A DNA stretch of 64,000 bases from Porphyra umbilicalis (lineage: Eukaryota > Rhodophyta > Bangiophyceae > Bangiales > Bangiaceae). Positions 46,153 to 56,402 of this stretch are shown piece by piece. The stretch covers positions 59,097 to 123,096 of the forward strand of contig KV919001.1 of the NCBI GenBank assembly GCA_002049455.2, written 5' to 3'. Position 1 is the stretch's first letter. Each line of letters opens with the position of its first letter. A program made the position numbers and the translations under genes. The notes under the pieces are model-generated. The model was given only the letters and a program-made list of their open reading frames with translations. It was not told the origin of the DNA and ran no database searches.

Positions 46153-48648
46153 TCAGGGCCGTCGGGCCCCTCCTAAATGACGGGGGGGGCGGCGGCGAGA
46201 CGGGACGCGGCCCGGAGGGCGGCGGCGCAGGCGCCGACGGCGGCAGCCGGGCGCGCGGGGGATCCACCAGCGGTGCCGGCCCGCCGACGGGCCGCAGGGA
46301 CGCGAGGGCGGCACGCCGCCGGCAGGGGCGGCGCGAAACGCGCCGACACGGCGGCGGCGGCGGCGCGCCGCTGGGCGGCGCGGCGGCCCCGGCAGCCGGC
46401 AGCCCCTCCGCCCACGGCACCGCGGCCCCGTCCGCGGGGCCCGGCAGCACGCGCGTGGCGGCGAGAATGGGGCCGCGGCGGGTGCCCGGGGGCCCGGCGG
46501 GCGGGCCAGGACCGCCCGCCCGGCGGGGCGCACGGCCGGGGGCGGAAGGACCGATGGGGCGACGACAGGGCGGCGGAGCGCAGCCGCCGCGGCGGGGCGC
46601 CCAGCCGCGGCCGCGGCGGCGACGACGGGGGAAGAACGGCGGCGGCGGGGGGGAGCACGCGGGTGGAGGGGGGGGCGGGGCGATGGGGGGGGGGAAGGGG
46701 GGGGGGGGCCGGCCGGACTCGTCCGAGGCAGGGGGGGGGGGGTGGGGGGGGGGGGGAGGGGGGGAGGGCGGAGGCCGTCGGGCGGCATGCCGTCGACGCC
46801 GGAGTCAAAGGCGATGAGGGCGTCGGCCTGCGCCGCCAAAGCCGGCAAGTACCGACGCCCCGCCCGCAAGGACGCTACCCACGAGGCGAGCGCCGCCGCC
46901 GGGGCGTCGGCCGTCTGCCCCCCCAACCCCAGCCCGCCGTGCGGCAGCGGCAGCGCCGCCCGCCGGACGAGCGCGGCGACCGCGGCCGGGTCGTCGCGCG
47001 CGTCAGTCAGCAATCGCCGCACGGCCCCCTGCGCCGTGCAGTCGACAGCGCCCGCGAGCAGCGCCCCCCACTCGAGGGGGAGCGCCCGCAGCCAGTAGTT
47101 GGGCCGCGGGCCGGCGCACAGCCGCAGAAGCAAAAGCTGCGACTGCAGCTCGGCCGGGGGGAGGGCGACGATTGCGTCGACCAGGCGGCCTTGCTCCGCC
47201 GCCAGCCCGGCAACGGCCGACGACATGAAGTCGTCGGTCGCGACGGGCACGGAGAACTGCAGCACCCCGTCGGTGCTCCACCGCGCTGGCCAGCCGGCGG
47301 GCGCGGAGGCCCCGGCGGGGGAACACCCGACGCACTTGGCCGGGGCCAGCTCAGCGTCCACCGCCGCCCCCGCCGCCGCGGCCGTCCGCAGCACCGCGGA
47401 CATCTCCGGCGGCTCGGCGATGACGACGACGTCGTCATGGAAGCCGCGCACGACGGCGGAGGGGTGGTCGGCGGCGAGGCGCTGGAGGGCCAGCTGCATT
47501 GCCGCGGCATGGATGAGGGGGCCTAGCGGGTCGCCCTGCTGGACGCCTCGCTCGGCCCGCAGCCACAGGCGCTCCAGCGGCGCGGCCGTCCCCCCCCCCC
47601 CCGCGTCGCCGTCCGTCGCCCACCCGTACACGCGCAGGGCGGCCGGCCCCTCGTACACCGATGCCAGGTAGAACCGCAACAGAGGAAACGCGCGCGACAG
47701 GTACGCCACCGCCGCCGGCAGGGACACGAAATTGAATGCGTTCCGGCAGTCCAGCTGCAGGAGGGCGGCGGTTGGGCGGCAGGCGAGCACGGCGGTGACC
47801 TCGTGCAGCACCCGCTCACAGGCGTTGCCGACGCCCACCCCCTGCTGGAGGGGGCTGAGCAACGCCGCCGCGTCGTCCCGCACCGCCACCGCCAGCGCCA
47901 CCGCCGCCAGCTTGCGCAGCACCTCGGGCATTCCGATCGGGCGCAGCCGGGGGAGGCCGTCCGCGTCCACCCCCCCCGGCTTGCACAACAGCAACAGGTT
48001 GGCGCCCGCCAGCGCGTGCGCCGCCAGCGGCGGAACGCGGCGCACCGCCCCCTCGCCAGCGAGCAGCCGCACCACCGCCGCCACATCCGCCTGCCCCTCC
48101 CCCCCAAGCACGCGCATGTGCTCCATCCGCAGGCCGGTGGGGCCGGGTGCGAGCCCCGCGGGGCGCGGCGGATGGCCTCGTCGACCGCCTCCCGCGGCAG
48201 CTGGACGGCAGCGACGACTGTCGGCCGAACTCGTCGGCCGAGGCGCAGCCGGCGGGAAACGCCGCCACCACCGACGCCGTCGACGCCAACCCCGGTGAGG
48301 CGGGGGGAACAGGCGGAGGGCCTTGGCCCACACTGCCGGTGTGCGGGCGGCCACGGGAAGGGCGAGGAGGGCGCGGGCGGCAGCGCTGAGCTGGTTGGCC
48401 CGCACCACCCGCAGTGCACACCGCTGCCCCGCCGTCGAGCGGGGCGGCAGCGCCCCCCCCCCCCCCCCGCCCGCGGGCCAGTGGCCGCGACGGACCGGCC
48501 CCGTCCCCCCCCCCCCCGCCGGTGGGCGCCGGCCGCGCCACACGCCGCCGTCTCGGTCCGCCAACGCGGCAGAAAGTCGCCGCCGAGCAGGGCATCGACA
48601 CGCGCCGCGAGGGACAGGGGCGGCGCCGCCGCCTTGGAGGCGGGGCAT
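46153..48648 (-). CDS. Reverse transcriptase fragment of element 1 ORF2 (831-codon open frame)
   Basis: RNA-dependent DNA polymerase for target-primed reverse transcription. The longest intact piece of ORF2, reading from an ATG at 48648. RT signatures by codon: GPTGLRMEHM at 169-178; KPGG...LPRLRPIGMPEVLRKLAA at about 223-249; motif A LQLDCRNAFN with catalytic Asp 300; motif B GVQQGDPLGP at 368-377; motif C FHDDVVVIA with Asp 405 and 406; thumb-like LRLCAGPRPNYWLRALPL at 509-525; and HGGLGLGG at 570-577. Motif C has His where most RTs have Ala, Leu or Met before the two Asp. Codons 1-68 and everything after about 620 are low-complexity and probably out of frame. Confidence 0.85.
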   Translation of the reverse strand: MPRLQGGGAAPVPRGACRCPARRRLSAALADRDGGVWRGRRPPAGGGGTGPVRRGHWPAGGGGGGALPPRSTAGQRCALRVVRANQLSAAARALLALPVAARTPAVWAKALRLFPPPHRGWRRRRRWWRRFPPAAPRPTSSADSRRCRPAAAGGGRRGHPPRPAGLAPGPTGLRMEHMRVLGGEGQADVAAVVRLLAGEGAVRRVPPLAAHALAGANLLLLCKPGGVDADGLPRLRPIGMPEVLRKLAAVALAVAVRDDAAALLSPLQQGVGVGNACERVLHEVTAVLACRPTAALLQLDCRNAFNFVSLPAAVAYLSRAFPLLRFYLASVYEGPAALRVYGWATDGDAGGGGTAAPLERLWLRAERGVQQGDPLGPLIHAAAMQLALQRLAADHPSAVVRGFHDDVVVIAEPPEMSAVLRTAAAAGAAVDAELAPAKCVGCSPAGASAPAGWPARWSTDGVLQFSVPVATDDFMSSAVAGLAAEQGRLVDAIVALPPAELQSQLLLLRLCAGPRPNYWLRALPLEWGALLAGAVDCTAQGAVRRLLTDARDDPAAVAALVRRAALPLPHGGLGLGGQTADAPAAALASWVASLRAGRRYLPALAAQADALIAFDSGVDGMPPDGLRPPPLPPPPTPPPLPRTSPAGPPPPSPPPSPRPPLHPRAPPRRRRSSPVVAAAAAAGRPAAAAALRRPVVAPSVLPPPAVRPAGRAVLARPPGPRAPAAAPFSPPRACCRAPRTGPRCRGRRGCRLPGPPRRPAARRRRRRVGAFRAAPAGGVPPSRPCGPSAGRHRWWIPRAPGCRRRRLRRRPPGRVPSRRRPPRHLGGARRP
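46660..46771. repeat. Poly-G/poly-purine low-complexity tract in element 1
   Basis: Four G runs of 10, 12, 12 and 13 bases (46685-46694, 46697-46708, 46731-46742, 46744-46756) lie between the RT and CCHC regions. On the coding strand this is Pro-rich CCC/CCA sequence. It could form G-quadruplexes on the plus strand and is a likely place for sequencing error. Confidence 0.8.
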
Positions 48649-49087
48649 GGAGGTGCAACACCAGGGACGGGAGCGTCAGCGCCCAGAGCCAGGCGAGTGG
48701 CTGCTCCGGCTCCCGCCGGAGCCACGCAAACGCCTCCCCCCCCAGCTGGCGCCATGCGCCACGCAGAGGCGGAGGCACGGACTCGGTGTCCGTGCCAGCG
48801 ACGCCACCAGCGGCGCCCAGCCGTCGGCAGTCGGCGACATCGCCCCGAGGAAGGCGCGCCGGGCGCGCGCGCACGCCGCGCGGTCCAACGCAAACATGGT
48901 CGGGGTGGGGGCCGGCGGCGTGGACGGCGCCGCGGCGGCGATGCCAGGCGCTGAAGACGCGGGCGGTGCGGGGTGGGCAGCCGTCGGGGGGGGGGGGGGG
49001 GTGGAGTGGAGGAGGCTCCGGGGTTGACTTTGCACTGCCGCTGGTGCGCCGCCAGCGGCGACGAGCCATGGCGGGCCTCGCCGCCGG

Positions 49088-49243
49088 GTACGGGCTGTCG
49101 CACCAGCGGCAGCCAGCCAACCCCAGCGCCGCCACCACCGCGGCCGGCACGTCGTCGATGACGTGCGCCTTGCGGAGGTGGAGGAGCATGGGCGCCTCAT
49201 GCGGCGCCCCCGCAAGCACCGCCCCACACAGAGGCACACGACA
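49088..49243 (-). other. C2H2 zinc finger plus CxxC pair (element 1 ORF2 N-terminus)
   Basis: Cys-x4-Cys-x15-His-x4-His (CRVPLC ... HLRKAH), followed 18 residues later by the CRWCDSPY motif. Spacing and sequence match element 2 almost exactly. In R2-like elements such N-terminal fingers bind the target DNA, so this is the likely determinant of 5S-spacer recognition (inference). Confidence 0.75.
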
Positions 49244-51829
49244 CACCGCCCCGCGGCCGCCGAAATCCGCCGCGTCGGCGGCGGCCGCCGCCGACACCAG
49301 GTCAGCCCCCCCCCCTCCGGGGCCGACGCGACTGGCGCCCCCACCCGCCCGCAGCGGACAACGGGGGCACGCACCCCCGCCACCGGCGCCCGGGGCGGAG
49401 CGGAGCCGCCTCCCGCCGTTGGAGGTCGGCGATGGGCGTCACTCATGGCGACGCCCGTCGCTAGCAGGGTGGTGGGGCCACCGGGTGGTCGGCGCCGTCG
49501 CCGCCATGTCCACCGGAGGCGGCGACGCGACGGCCGTGGCCAATGTCGGCGCCACCGGTGGCGGCGGGGGCGGCGGCGCGGCGGGGGCGTCGTCGGGGCG
49601 AGGCGCCGACGAAGAAGACGCGGACGACGGGGGGCGGTTGACGCCGCCGCCACCGCCGCCGCCGCCGCGGCCGACCGGGTGCGCGGGCGGGGGCGAGAGG
49701 CGGAGACGGGGTCTACCGCCGGCGCGGGCGCGGGGGGTGGTCGGCAGGGCGGCGGGGGCGCAGCAGGTACCCCCCTCCCGGGCGAAGGCTGCCGCGGCCG
49801 GCACCCGGCTGCCGCCGGGGGCGTGGCGGGAGGCGGTTGTGCAGCGGCCGCGGCCTGCAGCGCCGCGCCCCCCCCCCCCCCCCGAACAGCGGGCCCGCAA
49901 ATGGGCCGCCTCGAGGCGCCCCCGCCGGCGGGGGCGGGGAACCGCGGCGGGGGGGTGCACGGGGGGCGGCGGGCGCCACGGGCGCCGACGGCCGCCGCAC
50001 AGGCAGCGGGCAGCGGGGGACAGGGGCCCGCCCGGCAGCGGGAATCGCGCCGCCCTGGCGGTCGGACCCGCCAGGGCGGCGAGCACAGACAGCGTGGGCG
50101 GGGCCGGGGCGGCCTGGCGCCGCCCCCGGCGGCGGGGGAGGCCGGGGCGCGGCCGCCGCCCCCGAAAATGGGGCGGGCAGCGAGGACGGCCGCGAATGCC
50201 GGCGGCAGCGGCGCGCCGCGCCCCGTCGAGCGCGGCGGACGGCGGCACCGCCGCCGAAACGGTCGCGCCGGACCCCGTCGGCGGCGCCGCGCCCCCGGCG
50301 CCGGTGGCAGGCGGCGGCGACGCCGCCGCCGAAACGGGCGCACCGGGCGCGTTCACCGGCGCCCCGCCACGCGAGTCAGCCGTCACCGGCGGGTGACGGC
50401 CGTTCAGAACGCGCGGCGGCGAGAATGGGCCGGCGCGAGGCGCCGCGCGGTTCGGGTGCGCCGCCGCGGCGGGTGGGCGCCGCGCGGCCGCCTCTGGGGC
50501 GCGCCGCGCGTCCTCAGTGGACGCGGGCGACCCCGGCCGCGCCCGCCACCCGGCGGTTTCGGGTGCGGAGGGCGTGTCGGCCGGGGCGCGGGCCGCGCGC
50601 CGCGTGGCAGCCGGCGCGGGCGGAGCCGGAGGACGGGGGCCCGTCGAGGGCACCCCCTCCCCCCCCGTTGCCCGCGGCGCGGCGGCCGCCCGGTCGCCCC
50701 CGCACCTGTCCCAATCCAGGGGCGCCCACACCCCCCCGGCGGGGGCCGCCGAGGACGACTCGGTGGCCCCGGGGGAAGGCCTGGGCGCCCGCGGGGTAGG
50801 GGCGGGCGCGGTCGCAGGCGGCGGGGTCGCGGCGCGCGGCGGCGCGGCGCCCCTCGCCCCGGCAGGGAAGGCGGCGACTGCCCCCGGCCGCACGGCGCCG
50901 GCGGGGGGGCCCGCAGCGTGCGGGCACGGCCCGTCCCCCCCGCCCCCGCACCCCGCCGCCTCTTCCGTGCCCCCCCCGTTGGCGGCCGCCGACGGCGCCG
51001 GCGGCCCGGCGGGGCGCGCGACGCCCCGGTGCCCCGCCGCTCCAGCCGCCCCGGCGACGGGCCGCCCGTTGGCGGCGGCGGGCGCGGGCGGCGCGCTCAT
51101 CGTTGGCCCGCCGGCGGCGGCGGGCGCCGGCGACGCGACGGCGGGGCGCGGCGGCGGCGACACGTTTGCGGCAAGCGGCGACGGCGCGGCGACGACGGGC
51201 GGCGGCGTCAGCGCGGCGACGGCGGCCGACAGCGGTTGCACGGGCGTGGCAAGCTGCCGCGCCGCAGCGTCAATCGGTGGCTGCGGCGGGGCCCCACGCG
51301 CCGCCCCGCCGTCGCGGGCGCTTTGGTGGTCGGCGGCGGCGCCGGGCACCACCGTTGTCGGCCGCGGCACGAAAGCCACCCAGACGCCCCCGCACCCATC
51401 CCGGTCGAGGCTCGGGATGCGGGCGGCGCCCGCCCGCCCGTCGGCGATGGCGGGAGCGCCCGCGGCGCGTGGGCGCAGCCCTGCTCCGGCGTTCGCGCAA
51501 GCCACCCCCCCCCCCCCCCCCAGTAGCACGCCCGGCGGCCGCCGGCGTCGGTGCCGCCAACCCGTCGGGCGGCGCGGCTGCGGCGCCGCTCATTTGCCGC
51601 CTGCCGCCGGCCGCGCCGGCGGCGAGGTGCCCGGCGGCGGCGGAGGCGGCGGCCGGCGGCGCCGTCGGCGGCGACGCGGCGGCGGCCGGCGACGGCGGCG
51701 CGACGACGACGCGATGCGGCGGCGACGAGGCGGCGGCGGGCGCCGGCTGCGCGGTGGCGGCAAGCGCCGGCGGCGGCGCTGCTGCAGACGCCGGCGGCGG
51801 CGCAGCCGGCGAGGCGGGAGGAAGCCCCC

Positions 51830-52630
51830 TCCCCGCATCGTCCCGGGGCTCCGCCGCCGCCGCCGCATTATTGGCGGTGGCGGCGGCGGCGGCACCGCGC
51901 GACGGCGCCTCGGCGACCGCCGCGGACGCCGGCGCAGCGGCGGCGGGCGACGCCCGCGCGACGGCAGGGACGACCGATGCCGGCGTCCGCGCCGCGGCGG
52001 CGGCCGCTGTCCTCGGATTGGCCGGCACCGCCGCCGGGGCGCCGCCGGCGTCACCCCGTGACGCCACCAACGTCCCCCCCGCACCGACACGGGGCGCCGT
52101 TGCTGGCGTCGCGTTGACAGCGGCAGCGGCGGCGGCGTCGCCGGGCGGCGGCGCCACAGCGAGCGCGGCGGATGACGGCGCAGCCACGGCGTGCGCCGCC
52201 CGCGCAACGGCGGGGACGACCTTGACCGGCAGCCGCGCCGCGGCAGCGGCCGCGGACGGTCAGGCGGCCGGCCTTCGCGCGAGTGCGCCACCGGCGACAA
52301 CTCCCGACACGGTCAAACCCCCCCCCGCACCGACCTGGGGCTCCGCCGCCTTCGCCGCGTAGTTAGCGGCGGAGGCGGCGGAAGCAGCAGGCGGCGGTGC
52401 CCCGGCGGCCGCGGCCGCGGCGGACGGCGGCGCGACGGCGGCGGGCGGCGCCCGCGCCACGGCAGGGACGGCTGTGGCCGGCGGCTGCTCCGCGGCGGCG
52501 GCCGCGGACGGCGGGTTGGCAGGCACCGCCGCGGGGCCACCGCCGGCGTCACCCCCCGACGCCGCACAGCTCCCCCCCGCACCGTCCCGCGGCGCCGCTG
52601 CCTGTGACGGCGCCGCCTCGCCGTCTATTG
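51830..52630 (-). repeat. Three degenerate repeats of about 90 residues within ORF1
   Basis: In one minus-strand frame the pattern GAGG..xASxGDAGGxPAAVPANP, then Ala run, then VPAVARAxPAA, then Ala-rich, is seen about three times between 52630 and 51830. The middle copy carries the TGA at 52260 where its neighbours read on through PANP. The period is about 270 bp. It is a low-complexity tandem expansion, probably variable between copies. Confidence 0.5.
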
Positions 52631-55269
52631 GCGACGGCGGCGGCGCGTCGGCGCAGGTTGGCCGGGGCAAGGGCGAAAAGCTGGCACCTTGCACCCCCGC
52701 CCAGGCCGCCGCCCCGCTCGCGTGCGGCCCCGCGGCGGCCGCCGCCGCCGCACGCGTCACGTCAAAGGCGGCAGCGCCAACAGCGGCGCCGTGCGTCACC
52801 GCCAACAGTGCGCCGACGGCGGAGCGGCCGGCACGCGTGGTGGCGGCGGGCGGGAGGGACGGCGGCGGCGGCGCAGCGGTGGCGGCGAAAGGCGGCGGCG
52901 TGGCGGCGGAGCGCGACGCCAGCGGCGCTGCCGCGGCGGGAGGCACCAAGCGGGGCTGCATGCCCTTTTGCCGTGCCGGCCCAGGCAGCGGGCCCGCACC
53001 GACCCGCCCGGGTGCCTGGCCGGGCGCGTCCGTGCCGTCGCCCGCGCATGGCGCCTGGCGTGGCGTCGTCGGCGCGACTGCCCCCGCCGCGGCGGTTGGG
53101 GGCGCGGCAGCCGCTCCCGCCCCGGCCGCACGGCGCACAACGCCCTGCCCAGGCGTCGTGCAGCTGGCGCCGGCCGGCGGGGTGTCGACGCCGGGGGTCA
53201 CGGCGCACGTCGCGCGCGGCGACTGCCCCGCGGCGGCGCGCTGCGGCAAGGGCGCGGCGGCGGCGCGCGGCGGCGTGAGCGCGGCGGCGATGGGCGGCGA
53301 CGGCGCGGCGGCGGCTGGCGGCGGCGGAAACGCGGCGGCGGCGGGCGGCTGCTGTGCGCCGGCGGTCGCCGACGACGGCGCGGCGCCGCTGGTCGGCGGC
53401 GGTGCCAAGGCGGCGACGGTCGACGGCGGCCTGGCGGCCCCTGTTGGCGGTGGCGTCGCCGGTCGGCGGCCGTCTCGCCCCCCTCCGACTGGTGCGCGGC
53501 CGCGGCCATGGCCGCGGCCAAGGCTGACGGTAAGGGCGGCACCCGCCGCCAACGCGGCGGCGTCCCTCCCCGCCTCGTCCCGGGTCGGCGGGGGGGGACG
53601 CGGCGCGCCCGGCCGCGTCGGCGGCGGCCGGCTTGGCGGCCGCCGCCGCCTGCCCGATGGAAAAGGCCGGCGGGAGCGGGCGCAGCGGTGACGGGGGCCG
53701 GGGTGCGGCGGCCATCGCCGCCACCCACGACGGCGACATGGCCGACCTGGTCGCCCACTCGTCGAAGCTGCGAGTGGGCGACCCGGCCGTCCAGCCCGGG
53801 GAGGTGGCGGTCGGCGCCGGCGGCGTCCGGGCCGCGGCCGCTCGCCGCGGCGGCGGCGCGCCGCGCCTGTGCTCCCCCCCGCGCCGCGCCGAGCCGGCGG
53901 CGGCGGAGACCGCAACGGCGGCGGCGGGCGACGAGATCGGCGGCGGCACGGAGGCGGACGGCGACCCTCCCTCCGACGAAGGCGACCCCCCCCCCACACG
54001 CGCAGGGGGCAGCGGCGGCGACGCCCTGGCGGGCGTGCGCGCGGCGGCGCCTGGCGGGGCGGCTGGCGCGGGGTCGGGCGCTGCGTTGCGTCGGGCGGCG
54101 GGGCGGAGCAGCCGGGGCCCTGGTGGTGGGGAGGGGGGGGGGGGTCGGTCAGCGTCCCCCCCCCCTGTCCAAGCCCGGGCGGCGCCACCCCCGGCGGGAC
54201 CGCGACCGTCCGGCGCCGGCGGCGCGCTTGCCCAACGCGGGTGCCGGGCCGCCGCCGGGGACGACCGGGTGCGGTCCGACGGGACGACGGACGGGGCGCG
54301 CCGGGACGGTCCGCCCCCCGCGGCGAGCACCGCCGCCGGCGCGACAGCCGTTAAGGTGGCGCGGCGGCGGCGGCGGCGCGACGGCGAGGGGGACGGGCGC
54401 CCGGGCGACGGGCGCGCCGGGCGGCGGCCATCCGCCGAGCGCGGGGGCGCCGAGGGTCGGGCACTCCGCGCCCGGCGGGACAACGGGCGGCGCCCGCGCG
54501 CGCCCGCCGGCGAGCAGGGGCCCGGCCCCCGCCCCCGCTCAGCCGGCCGACCGGCAGGAGTCGCCGAAGCGGGGGTCGGCGGCCGCGGGAGGGGCGACGG
54601 AGTGAGGAGGCGGCGGCGGGGCGGCGACGCCGAGCGCCCGCACGGCACCCCGGGCGCCGGCGCCGGCGCTGGCGGGCGGCCGCGGCGGCCGCGGCGGCGA
54701 CGATAACGACCGGCAGCGGCGGGCGGCGGACCGGCGCCGCCGGCGTCGGGCGGGGCGGCAGCAGGGCCGACGCCGGCGGGCCCGGCGCCGGCGCCCGTCA
54801 CGGCCGGAGCTGCGGCCGGAGGCGGCGGCGCTCCTGCTCGCGAGGCGCGCGGCGAGGGGGCCGCGCGCCGCGCGCCCGCCGCTACAGGCGGCCACGCGTC
54901 GCGCGCGGGGCCGCCGCCTGCGCCCGCCGACGCCGCGCGGGGCAGCCCCCATGCGTGGGGCGGCCGCGCACCGACCCCCGCCGATGGGGATCGGGGGGGG
55001 TGGCGGGGTCGGCCACGGTGGGCGCGGTGCCGCCGCGCGGCGGCGCCCAGTCGGCGGGCGTCGGCGGCGCTGAGGGGACGGCCCGCAGGGTGGCCAGCGC
55101 GCGGGCGCACGCCGCCCGCTGCGCCGCCACATGGTCGGCCAAGGCGGCGCGCAGCGGCGGCGGCATGCCCACCCGCGCCGCGACCTGCACCTGTTTGGCG
55201 TCGAGGCGGCCGAGGCACCGCTCGGCCGCCTCGATCGCCGCGGCGCCAGGGGCAGCGAGCTGGGCGCGC

Positions 55270-55536
55270 CGCCGCCCGCCCAAAAATGCCGGCGACCACG
55301 GGGCGGCGGCGGCCACCACGCGCAGCGTAGACGCCGCACGGGGGTCAGCGAGGCCCGCGCGGAACGCTTCGGCCGCTGCCGCCACTAACGTCACCGCCGC
55401 CGTCGACCCGAAGCGGTCGACGTCGACGATGGCGGCGGGGCGTACGGCGGCGGCGGCGGCGACGAGGCCGCGCAGGCTGCGCGTCCGCTCCGCGCGTGAC
55501 ACCCCCGACACGTGCAGTGTCAGCAGTGTCGGGGGT
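55270..55536 (-). other. RRM-like segment of ORF1 (element 1)
   Basis: The pattern is a hydrophobic strand LLTLHVSGV, a helix with ERTRSLRGLVAAAA, a strand AIVDVDRFG, a strand AAVTLVAAA, a helix EAFRAGLAD, then TLRVVAAAAPWSP. This strand-helix-strand-strand-helix-strand order resembles the RRM-like domains of ORF1 proteins in many non-LTR elements. No sequence search was possible, so the fold is a guess from the pattern. Confidence 0.4.
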
Positions 55537-56402
55537 GCCGGACGGCGACGCGCCGCCCGCGTCGGCATCGTCAGCGCCGCCACGGCGGCGGCCGAGCGGG
55601 CAACGACAACGGCCGCCGACGCGCCCATGGGCGGATGCGGCGGCGGCACGGGCGGGACGGCGGCACGGGCGAGCGGCGGGTCGGCCGCCGACGGAACGAC
55701 GGCCATGGCCGCCGACACCGGCGGGCCCGGCGGCGACGGCGGGCGTGCTGCCGCCGGCAAGGCGGCGAGCGGCGGCGCGTTTTCCGCCGGCGGGGCGACG
55801 GCGGGTGGCGACGCGGCGGGGGACGGGCGCGCACCGCGGCGGCGGCCGCGGCGGGGGACGACCGTCCACGGGCGGTCGTCCCCCCCGCCGCTCCGCCGTG
55901 GCAGCGTCACGGCCTGCGCCACGCCCGACGCCGCCGAGGACAGGGAGATGGCCGCCGGGGCGGGGGTGGGCTGTGGGATGCCACCGACACCCGCCGCCAA
56001 GACGGCCGAGGGGCAGGCAGCGCCGGCCGCGGCCGCGCGCTGGGCGGGCAGGTCATGGTGACCGCCGCCAGCGGCACCGCCGCCGGCCGCGCGTCGCGGC
56101 CGGGCCTCCCAAGAGGCCAGCGAGGGAAGCGAAGAGGTGGGAGCGGGCGGGGAAACAAGCGATCCGCCCGCCGAAAGCAGTGCAGCACCCCCCACAGCAC
56201 CGGGCACACGAGCCTTGCCTCGCAAAGCAGCCCCCCCAGACCCTCCTTCGGAGCCCCCGACGGCACAGACGGCAAAGGGACCGGCCGCGGACGACACAGC
56301 ACCCCCAAAAGCCGCGTCCTCACCCCAAAGGGGCCCCCGCGGCGGCACCAAAACGCCGGCGGGGGCGGAAGAAGAAGACGAAGCGCACGAAGCAGACCCT
56401 AA

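Larger units (their letters stand above)
44872..49446 (-). pseudogene. ORF2 of element 1: zinc finger-RT-CCHC-RLE polyprotein, frameshifted
   Basis: The start chosen is the ATG at 49444-49446, which overlaps the ORF1 stop by 8 nt (ATGAGTGA), the same geometry as in element 2. Order of domains on the minus strand: C2H2/CxxC finger (49088-49243), a conserved spacer with ARARRAFLGAMSPTADGWAPLVAS and PLAWLWALTLPS segments, RT (about 46860-48145), a poorly conserved G-tract region (46040-46790), CCHC (45530-45583), RLE (about 44920-45490). The frame must change at the C10 tract 49306-49315, and several more times between 49090 and 48150, between 46790 and 45600, and at about 45535. In total at least six breaks, so no full protein is encoded as assembled. 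Confidence 0.75.
49439..55706 (-). pseudogene. ORF1 of element 1, Ala/Pro-rich with RRM-like segment, frameshifted
   Basis: The open frame extends upstream to 56564 without ATG; the first in-frame ATG is at 55704-55706. The frame changes near the G8 tract at 54993-55000, near a second G8 tract around 53590, and at the C17 tract 51505-51521. One in-frame TGA lies at 52260-52262. The N-terminal part carries an RRM-like segment, then a helix with PPPLRAALADHVAAQ (about 55133-55168) that has a clear counterpart in element 2. The rest is low-complexity Ala/Pro/Arg, including three repeats of about 90 residues. The C-terminus is SDGRRHE, matching SDERRNE in element 2. Likely a nucleic-acid-binding ORF1 protein; this is inference. 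Confidence 0.6.

Noticed and set aside
48414-53691. Long plus-strand frames (for example 49163-51526 and 48414-50396)
   Set aside because: They are Arg/Gly/Ala-rich mirror images of the minus-strand retroelement frames, contain no recognisable motif, and oppose the strand that carries the finger, RT and nuclease motifs.
53753-53779. 9-bp hairpin around 53753-53779 in ORF1 as a regulatory site
   Set aside because: It is in low-complexity coding sequence with no counterpart seen in element 2. Short perfect arms are expected by chance at this GC content.
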